From the NCBI GenBank assembly GCA_002786065.1, contig NHNY01000003.1:806001-870000 (forward strand): a stretch of 64,000 bases of DNA, written 5' to 3'. Below are positions 45,437 to 56,142 of the stretch, piece after piece. The notes beneath the pieces were generated by a model. It was not told where the DNA came from. It worked only from the letters and a program-made list of their open reading frames with translations, and ran no database searches. The DNA comes from Microcyclospora pomicola. Its lineage: Eukaryota > Ascomycota > Dothideomycetes > Capnodiales. Numbering within the stretch: the stretch's first letter is position 1; each line of letters opens with the position of its first letter. Made by a program: the position numbers and the translations under genes.

Positions 45437-48400
45437 TCAATGCTCATCATCAGCCCCGTCATTTTGCGCCGCTAATTCATCTTCCAGCTCGGCGCTTTCG
45501 TTTGTCTTAATGCGCTGCAGCTGGTCCTGCACGTATCGGTTGATCGGATCGTCAGGATCATCTTCGGGTCGTGGTTTACCACTATTGGCATCACCGTCGT
45601 CCTTGTAGATTGACCACGAGCGGCTGGGCGCGCGGCTGGCCTGGGCGTCGTCATCGTCACCATCAGTGGCGTCGTTGTCGCCGTTGGTGCTGTTCCAGTC
45701 GCTTCTAGCGCCGATGGAGCGTGTGCGAGTTATGGATCGCTTGAAGCCGGTCGGCCTGCGCTCGCCCAAGGATTCGCGACGTTGGCGTGAGAAGACGTCG
45801 TCGAAGTAGTGAGAAGCTGCACCGGTGGGTGTGCGAGGGGTCTGTGGTAAGCGGCAGTTGATACTGTGTGGTGTTAGTCATAGATTCCATCAATTCATGG
45901 CACAATGGACTTACCCGGTGTCGTGGATCATCTTGGCCATGAGGCCCGTCCAGCCCGTCTGATGACTCGCACCAAGCCCTCGGCCACTGTCGCCGTCGAA
46001 GAATTCATAGAACCACAGGTAGTCCTTCCAGTGAGGGTCGTTGTTGAGCATGGTGTCACCATCGTGAATCGCACGCGCGCCATTCTCGTCACTAGCCATG
46101 AGATGTTGCAGTCGGTGCTGAATTTCCTCGGCGACGTGTCCAAGATGCATGTAGTCTCCGGATCCCGTCGGGCACTCCACCTTGAAGGTATTGCCGTAGA
46201 ACATGTAGAAGCGCAATAATGATTCGATGAGTAGGAAATTGACAGCAATCCATACTGGACCACGCCAGTTGCTGTTGCCACCGAACAGACCACTGTCAGA
46301 GTCACCCGGAACGTAGCTGACCGAGTAGTTCTGGCCGTTGACATCCATCGACACGGGGTGCTCCTTGTGGTGTTTGGACAACGAGCGGATGCCGTGCTCA
46401 CTCAAGAACTCCTTCGGATCCAGCATATACTTCAGAATTGAGCGAAGACGGTCTTCATTGACGAGCGACAACAGCAGTCGCTCGTCCTTGCCGCGCTTCT
46501 TCATGCTGGCCATGTTGCGTTCCGCCACGTTGTGTCGGTTCTTGACGAACCAGTTAACACGCTCCTTGAACTTGGGGAAACGGTTAATGACCTGTGGTTC
46601 CAGCGTGAGGGTGGCGTACATGGGAATGAGGCCGACCAGCGACCTGATAGGCATCTGGTGCGTCCAGCCGCCACCCCACGTGATGGCGTCGTAGTAGAAG
46701 CCGTCCTCGTCATTCCACAAAGACTTCTCCTCGGAGCCTTTGCGATATTGCATGGCGTCGGAGATCAAGATGAAGTGCTCGAAGAATTTCGACGCGATGT
46801 CTTCGTAGATGCGGCGATGTTTGGCCAGCTCGAGAGCAATGTTGAGCATGCTCAGACAGTAGAATGCCATCCATCCAGTGGCGTCCGCCTGTTCCAGGGT
46901 ACCGCCAGTCGGTAGAGGGTCAGATCGGTTGAACAGACCGATGTTGTCCAGACCGAGGAAGCCACCCTCAAACACGTTCTTTCCGTCCGCGTCCTTACGG
47001 TTGCACCACCATGTGAAGTTCATGAGAAGTTTTTGGAACACGCGCTCGAGAAAGTCCAAGTCCTCTCGGCCATACATCTTGCGCTCGATCTTGAACGTGC
47101 GGAATGTTGCCCAGGCATGAACGGGAGGGTTCACGTCTCCAAAGTTCCATTCGTATGCCGGCAGCTGACCGTTGGGATGCATGTACCACTCGCGCGTGAA
47201 CAAGTCAAGTTGCTTCTTCGCGAACTCGGGATCAATGATGGCGATCGGGATGCAATGAAAAGCCGAGTCCCAGGCGGCGAAGAATGGATATTCCCATGAA
47301 TCAGGCATGGAGAGGATATCGTCAAGGTGCATGTGCTTCCATTGAGAATTGCGGATAGCCTTTCTCTCGGGCGGCGGCGGTGGCATGGCCGGGTCGCCAT
47401 TGGCCCATTGGTCCCAGATGAAGTGGTAGAACTGCTTGCACCATAGCATACCAGAGAATGCTTGTCGTTGGATGTTGCGGAGATCGTCTGACATTGGCAT
47501 GGGGTTGATCTTGTAGTAGAACTCGTCGGCTTCTGCGAGACGCTTCTCCATGACTTCATCGAATGCCTCCTCGTCAAGGTACTCCTCAGTCTTCTTGGTG
47601 GAGATGCGGAAGCGAACGACAGCACAGTCGCCAGGTGCGACGCCCTTGCCTTGGTTGAAAGCATACCAGGCAGCGCTCTTGGTTCCTTTCTTGGCCGGGT
47701 TGACAGCCTTCTTGTCGCCCTTGACCACACGCTTGTGGAAGGCATCCTTGACGTAAGGAGTCTTGTTGGACTTTGCACCCCACAACTCGACTTCATTGCT
47801 GTCATTGTCGGTGAACAGCAGCTCGGGCGTGATATCGTCCTGGTTACCACAGCTGTTGGGAGACGGGGAGCATTGGAAGTAGCGCTTGCCGATGTCGCGA
47901 TGGTCCACCTCAGCACTCAATTCGGAGTCCTGGGCAATGCTCGGCTTGTAGTCATCGTGACCCCAGGCCCAAGTATTCCGGAACCACACATGCGGGAGGA
48001 TGTGCAGTTTGGCGTGATTCTGGCCACGATTGTAGCAAGTGACACGGAACAGCAGCTCGTCCGGGTCATCGGCCTCTTTTGCCGTCTCAATGAAACAGTC
48101 CCAGTACTTGCCATCCTTGAAGATGCCCGTGTCCAGCAGGTTGTATTCTCGCTCCTTCCGGGACCGCCGGGCGTTCTCTTTGATGATGTCTTCATATGGG
48201 AAAGCTTCCTGGGGTAGCTTGTACAGGAATTTCATGTACGAGTGGGAGGGGGTGTTGTCGAGGTGGAAATGGGCTTCCTTGATCGACTCGCCGTGCACAC
48301 CTTGAGGATTGGAGAGACCGAACAGACGCTCTTTGAGGTGACCACTATCAAGGACCGCTTAGCACATATTCCAAAATTCGGGCATGAGCGGGATGGCACG

Positions 48401-48747
48401 GCACTCACTCTTTCTCGTTCCAGAACGCAAAAGCGATGTTCATGCGGCCATGCGTGTCGGAGACACCAGCGATACCGTCTTCACCCCATCGGAAGGTGCG
48501 GCTGCGGGCCATGTCGTAGGTGAAGTTGGCCCAGGCATTGCCGTCCGCTCTGCGCGAACTGCTGTCAGTGACGCTTCTCACCGTGCCAGACGAGAATGCG
48601 AACTCACGAGTAGTCCTCCCGGACCGTCGCCCATTGCCGTTCAGCGACATACGGGCCCCACTTCTTCCAATACTTGGTGCGGTCCTTGTCTTCTCGCAGA
48701 CGCAGCTCCTCCGCGCTCACGACGTCTTGCTTGTCGACGATGACCAT
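45437..48747 (-). CDS. GH63-like glucosidase, no secretion signal
   Basis: Large glycoside hydrolase of the (alpha/alpha)6 GH63-related group. Exons 48608..48747, 48409..48549, 45915..48344 and 45437..45863 give 1045 residues. The in-phase joins read [34 protein letters not shown] and [20 protein letters not shown]. The catalytic part contains [18 protein letters not shown] (candidate general-acid Asp), [49 protein letters not shown] and [20 protein letters not shown]. The N-terminus ([20 protein letters not shown]) has no signal or anchor, unlike ER glucosidase I, so this should be cytosolic. The last ~110 residues are Ser/Asp-rich and disordered. The substrate is unknown. Confidence 0.9.
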
Positions 48748-49779
48748 GATTCGAGGAGGTCTCGGATCAATTCAGCCGTCACGTGTGTAGTGCTTGCAAC
48801 GCCAATGGCAGGACGGAACCGCTTATCGTCAACGTTGAGTCCGGTGAAAGAGAAAGACGATGCAATCGGGATGTTTGATGCCCAGTGTGTAGAAACTGCT
48901 GGCCCAAGACGCAACGAGTGAACGAACGCGCGGTCGAGGATAGTGCTGCTTGCTGGCGAATGTCCGATACCGACCGAGTGGGAGACCAATGCACGAGTGG
49001 GACAATGTATGTTGAAGACGACTATGGGAGCGGTCGGAGGGGAGCGGAGGAAGAAGAGAGTGTGAGAGCGGCGTGGGAGGTTCAGACGCGGCAGGTCCCA
49101 GGAGCAGTCGAGCGGAAGGATAATAAGATGCAGGTGCCGGGGCGAACAACAGCAGGAAGAGGTGAGGTGAAGGTCGGTGAGGTGAAGGTCGGTGAGGTGA
49201 AGTTCACGCAAAAGCAGTCGCAGTTGAGGTCATCACAGCTCGAAATGTCTGGGCCGGCAGAAAAAGGGCAAGCGGCATGTGATAAGCGGGACGATGAGGT
49301 AGGAGGTTCCGCGGTCGGTGCCTGAACAGTGTCCATCTAGTATGTGATAACGACTGCCGACAGCTCATTCACGCTTTACTGTGCATGTCAGGTAACTGAT
49401 TCTATTGTCTATATGTCCTTCTCTTCTCTACGTATCGAAGGACAGTCGGCAATATCTTTCTGGTATACTTCTCACAAATCATGGATGAAATAGCATTGCA
49501 TTGGGTGACTTCCCACTGGTCTTGTTACTACCCTCTCTAGCGTTGGAACATCCGATAAACAATTCAGGCTCATGAACAAGTGAAACAAGAAATTGGAGAA
49601 ATTTATGATCTGTTTTGGACTGAACAATGAATACATCGTCCCTCGAGACGCCCCCAGCTCGTTAGAGTTTTCTACATGACATACATGCATGGCGCACTTC
49701 CATCATCAAACAATACATTCATGATACGCTTGATCCATCCGCTTCCTTTGTCCTGTTTCCCCCACCTCATTTCCTGCCT
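48748..49779. other. Intergenic between GH63-like gene and Cyc8 gene
   Basis: About 1 kb: the promoter side of the GH63-like gene and the 3' side of the Cyc8-type gene. It holds three copies of a 15-base tandem repeat at 49,161-49,205. No gene supported. Confidence 0.45.
49161..49205 (+). repeat. 15-base tandem repeat, three copies
   Basis: GGTGAGGTGAAGGTC occurs twice and a third time with one change (GTTC), about 0.4 kb upstream of the GH63-like gene start. Confidence 0.85.
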
Positions 49780-52549
49780 CTACGCCTGCTGCTCAATGAC
49801 CGACGTGGACGTCACGCTTGCGCCGTTCACCGCGCGAGGGCTGCTGCGCTGGGATTCTTGCTTGGTGACGGAGCGTTCGTCGCCGCTCTCGTCGTAGTTT
49901 TCATCCACCTCGATCTTGCGGGCAGCAGGTTCGAACACAGGAGCCGGCGGCGCTGGAGTGCTCTGGACTGGTGTCGGTTGGCGTGGCTGCTGCTGGACTG
50001 GTGCTGGCGGTGGCGGCGGCGGTGGCTGCGTGTGTTGAGGAGCCGCAGATGGCGGAGGAGGCGGCGCGCGGTGCTCGGCTTGAGGTGGAGCAGACGCGCG
50101 TGGCGATGGTTGCATGATAGATCCCATCGGTGGTAGAGGAGGATGGTGGGCTGCGTCACTCGGGCGATATGCCGAAGTGGGCCGTGCCTCGTCCATGCGC
50201 CGTAAGTCGGATGGGCTGCGGTTGGGCGGCGGGGTCATCTTCCGGTCTTGTGGTTGTAGTTTGATCTCGTCAAGACGAGCACGACTGTCGTCCGTGGTCG
50301 GTTTCTTCAACAAGCGATGGTCGTCTTCCCACTCCCGACCTCTCTTTTGAGGGCCGGCACTTGGTGGTCTTTCATCTCTCTCGCGTGCTGCAGCATCGGC
50401 AGCGGTTTGCGCTGAGGTTGGGGCAGGTGCACCCGCAGCGATGCTGTTGGGATGGTTGACACTCTCGAACGGTCGGGGCTGGTACGAACCGCCACTTGGG
50501 GTGCCCAAAGGACGAATATCCGGTGGAGCTTCTCTAGGATACATCTGCAACGGTGCTTGCGCGGCCGGCCCATGTCCATTCGAAGGTGGTCCATTGATGG
50601 GCGCGCCGAACGGAAGACGTGGCATCTCGTGAGGTGGAGGGCCTTGTTGCTGTTGTGCTTGCATCGGTGGCTGCTGTAGGGGTGCTGATTGGTACTGGGC
50701 TGTGGCAGCCTGGTGAATCTTGGGCGAAGGTGACAGACCTCGGTGCGACGGAGGCAGTGGACGCTGTGGCTGTTCCTGGTAACGTGGGATTTCTTGACGT
50801 GGGCTTGGCTGTCTTGGTGGGCCGGGAGGCTGGTTTGGCGGCATGCGGTCACGCTGATCGTAGGGGTTCATGGGCGGTTGGGGGATCGCTTGGTTTTGCA
50901 GATCTGCAAGACGGTTCCCACCCCAGTTGTTGCCAGATTGCAGGAGAGGCGGCGGAGCAGGTCCAACTGGAGGTGGGTTCCCAGCCTGGCCGTGCCATTG
51001 TGGTCCAGGAGGGCCGCTGCCAAGTGTACCTGGCTGGTATGCCTGCGGGTTGACATCTTGAGGCACAGGCTGCCCGCTTTGACTTGGCAGACCCGCGGTG
51101 GATTGGCCTTTCAACAGAGCGAGTCGAGCCTTGATGTGACCATTAGTCGGGTCGAGGTCTGCAGCACGCGTGTAGGCGTCGAGGGCGTCACTCGTCTGGT
51201 TGTTGCAGCTTTCATACAGCGTGCCAAGATCGTACCACACCTCAGAGATGTTAGGATTGAGGCGGATCGCGCGGCTGTAAGCATCCAGGGCATCTCTATA
51301 TTGGTTGATCTGGTAGTACAGCACGCCAATGGAGCACCAGAATGTGGGGTTGCGGCCGTCACGGTAGACTGCTTGCTGATAGGCTTCGTAGGCTTTGGGG
51401 TATTTCTGTTGTGACATGTAGCACCGACCTAGCAGGTACCAGCTTTGTGCGTCGGTTTGGTCTGACGGAGAAGACATCAGTTCCGAATCACTCAGCCGAC
51501 GACATGTAGTGCAACGTACCTGAATTGACAGACTTCTCCAAATACTCAATCGCTTGTTCTTGACTGCTAAAGCTTGTGCTCTGTTGGTGGTGTAGCCAAC
51601 CAAGCTGTTGCAGCACCTTGGCGTGGTTCGGGTCGCGCTCCAAGACTCGCGTATAAGCCGCTTTGGCGGAGTCGTACTAATATTGGATCAGCCTGGTGAT
51701 TAGTAGTGGGAGTGCAAACACGACTTACATCTTTCTGTTGCTCATGGACGTGACCAATCTGAAACCAGATATCCTCCTCGCTCAACGGACGAGGTGGGTC
51801 ATTCACGATATAGCGGAAGCACTAAATTGGGGATCAGCTTTCGCCTCTGCATCGATCTCCCCGCGGTAAATTACCTCTAGACTCTGCTGGAACTTCTGCT
51901 GCTGCTTGTAAATTATACCAAGACGGAAGTAGATCTCGTTGGCCTTCTCAAAGCCAGGCTCCATGCGCATGACTTGGCTGAATGCTTCCTCGGCGTGCTC
52001 CAACGATCCATAGCGATCGTAGAGAATGCCGATGCCGTACCACAGTTTCGGCTCCTTCGGGTCGGGCAAGTGGTAAAGCGCTTGTTGGTAGGCCGAGTAG
52101 GCTTGTTGCAGATCGTCCATCATCAGATAGCAGTGACCCAGACTACTCCAGACCTCGCCGTTGTTGGGCTCGAGCTTGATGATCTGGCGGAGGTATTCGA
52201 CCGCCGAGGTGAACTGGTCCTTGGATCGCAAGATGCACGAGATGGCGAGCATGGCGGGGATGGACCACTGGTTGAAGCTCATGGCGCGCTCATATGCCTG
52301 GGTCGCGCTGTCGAGCTCGCCCAGCTGTTCCGACAACGCACCGAGTTGCAGCCATACCCCTTCGTTGACCTGAGCAATCATCTGCGCGGTCGACGGCCGA
52401 CCGTGCGGAGGTTGCTGAGGCGGAGGCGGAGGTGGTTGAAGCTGTTGTTGCGGCGGCATGGGCATACCTCCGTTGGGTGGTGGCCGCGGTGGTGGATAGT
52501 GTTGGGGTTGCGGCGCCAACGGTCCGGACGGCGAGTGTTGGGTGGTCAT
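49780..52549 (-). CDS. ssnF: Cyc8/Ssn6-type TPR co-repressor
   Basis: Nuclear TPR partner of Tup1/RcoA in general transcriptional repression, including glucose repression. Exons 51875..52549, 51729..51821, 51520..51676 and 49780..51461 sum to 868 residues in phase. A Pro/Gln-rich N-terminus leads into about ten TPR repeats (residues ~60-440), for example VWLQLGALSEQLGELDSATQ, VWSSLGHCYLMMDDLQQAYS, LWYGIGILYDRYGSLEHAEE, WYLLGRCYMSQQKYPKAYEA and VWYDLGTLYESCNNQTSDAL. The second half is Pro/Gln-rich and disordered with a KKRGRE-like basic spot (QKRGREWEDDHRLLKK) and Pro runs, ending VIEQQA. The introns lie within TPR-coding sequence. The call rests on TPR order plus composition. Confidence 0.94.
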
Positions 52550-55500
52550 TATTGTGTAGGACGACGAAGCTGCAAAGGCGGAGCGCGGTCAGCTGGAGAC
52601 GATGGACATGATACTCGTGTTGGCTAGGGCGTTGAACGACATACCAGACTCGACGATTAGATCGCAACAGGTCTCTCTAGTGACTGTGCCCTACAGCAAG
52701 GGGAACGGACGGAGAGCGACGAGGCAAACAAGGGTGCGCACGTGCAAGCAAAGGATGGGGTGGAAGTGACCGAAGACAGCCACATCCGATGAAGGCGATC
52801 AGCGACGGTGGTGGAGGCAGCAGTCAGTCACAGTGATGGTGTTGGTCGGGAAAGAATGGGAGGATGAGACCAGACAGCACGAAAGGCGTGGGAAAGAGGA
52901 GAAAGAGGAACGGGCTGGCAAGTGCAGCATATCGCGACAGATTTGGCCGGGCGGCGTGGGTATGGGTTATGGCGATACGCTAGAGGCGCCAGTTGGGAGA
53001 GGTGGTCCGTGGATGGTCCCGATGCACTGTAGCCATGATCCTGCCCGGCATGTACCCTACTGTACAGCCTGTACTGTACGACTGTGCTGTTGTTCGCCGC
53101 CCGCAGCAACGCACACAGCCTGCCGCGCTATGGGTGCCGCAACCACCACATACATACGGTATCGTGGCTGCATCGGTCCGTCCATCCAGCCAAGAGATGC
53201 GTGTGAGCGTGTGTGAGGTGGGCATGCAAGATGGACTCGGTGACACGCTAAGAGCGCCTCGACGTTCCTCGTGGGAGGCGCGATCCACATATTTGCCGTC
53301 GGTCCACGGGCCACGCCATCTCACCCTCACGTTTTGCCGAATCACCCTCTTGCCGCCCGCCCCACCTTGCACATCGTGATCCTGTGCATCATCTCCTGCC
53401 TACCCCATACAGTATATCATCTACATGACTACCGTAAGTCTGCTCTCTTGCAAGGTTTCAACCATCTACCCCATTCTCATTTGTCTCTCTTTCCAAGACC
53501 CTTCAAGAGAAGCGACTCCCTCCAGCCTCAACGCACTACAGCGCTATGCGACGTGACTGAAACACGTCAACGGCTCGCCCGTGAATAGGTAGTCAACAGC
53601 ATAACGGCCAGCCTGGCAGCCCCACCACATCCCGCCCGCCAGCACCTCGCCTCATGCCTGCGTCCGACTTTTTCCACCCGTTTCCCATCCCCCCGACCTC
53701 AGCCTCAGATTGGCGCAGATCCCCAGCAATCCATCCGCGCTAGAAGCGCCCCGACAGACGTTCCTGACGCCTTCTCATGGAGTCATGCGACGGCAGCACA
53801 CACCTCTCACACGCGCCGTCAGCTTTCTACATATGCATCCAACCTTGTCTGCCTTCGCCTCACCCTAGCCCTAGACCTACAGCCGAGGCTCTTTTGCTTC
53901 TCGACGCCAGCCCGGCTCTCCCGAGGATGGATGGGTGTTATCATTCTCTGACCTCGTCACGGCTCCCATGCGATGGAAAAGACTTCGACACCGTACCTTG
54001 GCGTGCCGTATCATGACAGCTTTTTAACTTCCCCCGTCTCTACTCGTTCCTACCGCTCAATCTCCACCACGCCTCGTCCATGGTCCCGCCCACGCCCACG
54101 CTCTCGCATCCGCGCAACGTCATCGCACAGCGGCTCCTACACCGTCACCGTATCGTGCGTAACACAGGAAACGGTCACATATAATATGTCGATCAGCTTG
54201 TGAACTCATTCCTATTCCCATCTACGCAGTAGTTCCTGAGCTATACAAATTGTGCACAAATTTAGTGCTCTATATAAGAGTGCTACTATACTTGTCCCTG
54301 ATGCTAATTGAATTACCGTCCTCGTCGTACTTGTATCTCAGCCGAGCCTCCATTTCCATCTGCCGCCTCGACAGACCAGCACATGTAAGTTTACGCATCT
54401 AGTGCCGTGGTTCGTAACACGACTGCAAGGAGGAAACAACAACATGTCCACGGAGATAACCACTGACCACCACGTCCTGGTGTCACTACAGTACCTTACC
54501 TCTTCATCGATCTGCGTGGTGCTGCTACTTGGCTTGTTCCACGACCCTAGCATGTCTCGAGATACCTCCTCGTCTGTGCTACGACACAAGCTGCTACACA
54601 ATATCCATACACCCAAATCCACCCTTGGGCAGACCTTGAAGCAGCTACGCCATGATATGTGGCGTGATGATCGCTGCGTTCCCGCAACGCTGTGCAGTAA
54701 CACATATAAGCCACAGCGTACCTGCCTATCTCCTATAGACATGCAGGCAACTTAGCTCAGAGAAGCACACCTAGTCATTAGCCCAGTGCAGTGGTGTCCT
54801 GCCAAAATCATCTCCTCCCAGCATTCGAGAGGCAAGATCAGAAAGTAGTCTGAGGCGAGCTTCATCGATATCCACTCGTCATCTGACCATCGCTTCCATC
54901 CCAAGTATCGTCTGAACAGATAGGTGAAAGGCGGTGCAGTACGAGATATGCCGCGGACGATATACGCCGCGTCTATTGATGAGCAGGAAGAGCAGGATTA
55001 CGAAGCTGCAACATCTGCGAGACTTGGCGACTACCTACATGTGGAACACCTTCTACACTTATTCGCTCGGTTACATTATTACTGGGCCTGCTGCAGCTCC
55101 TGCCTTCTGCCCTTTTCCATGTGCGCTACGAGGCAAATGTTGTAGTCTCGGGATGATATGGAGCGATCAATACATTTCCCGGTATATGTGTAGAAGCGAG
55201 CCCCGAGTCGTGTATCCTCCTGTGCGTGAGATAGGGAATAGTCACATACAGTAGGTTACACTGATCAGCTTGGGATTTGGGCAAGATCAGGATGGCGGTG
55301 ATGCAAGACATTGAAGTTGTATAATCGACGAACCATAGGTGGTGACGAGCTCACTGTGACGGCGAACGAGACTTGAAGCTGTTCTGCGATGTCGAAAGGT
55401 TGATCTCGTCGTCGCCCAATTCATGGATGCTGGAATTGACAGCAACTCGAGCGATACTAAAATACATGCATGAAGTCGACTCCATTGCAGATCCACGCAT

Positions 55501-56142
55501 TTCTAGAGCCGTTCCATTGTGGATGCATCTCCAAGTCGGGTAGTACAAGTGTGAGGTGTGGTTGTGTGCTGATGGATGTGGCTCTTCTGTCTTCACATAA
55601 GGTACACAAAACATCACGCAGGGTGTAAAGGACAAGAGGTATTTAGGCAAGCTATGGTTTTTCCCCACCTTCAACGCCCGACGGGCTCAGGAAACGATTC
55701 GGAATATAGCGCCCCAGCACGCCAACACCCCCTGACCGAGTCTCACGAAGAGAACTCAAGATCGGGCGGCGGAAGCGGCTTCTTTGCTCTGAGATCTGTC
55801 GACCGGATGTACTCAACAAAAATCGAAGCTCCCATGGTCGTCGAAGACGCCGCAGCGATCAAACCGAGCAATGCGCGGACGCATGTCAGGATCCCTGGGC
55901 ACAGATCTGTGTGAAGAAGAAAGAAGGAAAGGGAGATTTCTCCGCGAGCAGAGGAAATTTTGAAGTAGGACGTCGGCGCACATGACGCGCTAGGACGGAT
56001 GGGGAAGGGTCCGGTGCAGCACCTCTCATTCACGGCATGACATCTAGCGCTTCTAGTCATCTTCACTGCTGCTGGCTGTATCTTGTTGTGGTTGTGTTGA
56101 CAACAATCGTCACTGTTCTTGGTCATCCGAGATCCCGCAAAC
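52550..56142. other. Longest gap: 3.6 kb with no firm gene
   Basis: The left side must hold the promoter of the Cyc8-type gene and the right side that of the SART1 gene. Between about 53,340 and 54,200 the top strand is C/T-rich with an ATG-ACT-ACC followed at once by a GTAAGT donor at 53,424, which could be a first coding exon, but I could not follow it into a recognisable protein. A TATATAA element occurs near 54,270. One weak small frame at 55,743-56,060 is listed separately. Confidence 0.4.
55743..56060 (-). CDS. Doubtful small membrane-type ORF
   Basis: A 105-residue open frame whose last ~50 residues include one plausible transmembrane helix (LTCVRALLGLIAAASSTTMG) followed by a hydrophilic tail ending PPPDLEFSS. 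The upstream half is Cys/Ser-rich and less protein-like; a CT tract ending in CACAG before the helix could instead be a splice acceptor, so the true 5' end may differ. It is divergent from the SART1 gene with about 80 bases between the starts. Unrecognised; may not be a gene. Confidence 0.25.
   Translation of the reverse strand: MTRSARCHAVNERCCTGPFPIRPSASCAPTSYFKISSARGEISLSFFLLHTDLCPGILTCVRALLGLIAAASSTTMGASIFVEYIRSTDLRAKKPLPPPDLEFSS

Noticed and set aside
47651-48217. 188-codon plus-strand frame within the GH63-like gene
   Set aside because: Val/Leu-rich antisense shadow of the GH63-like exon.
52980-53372. 130-codon frames on both strands upstream of the Cyc8 gene
   Set aside because: Overlapping frames of similar length on opposite strands, Arg/Ser/Thr-rich, no motif; probably promoter or leader sequence.
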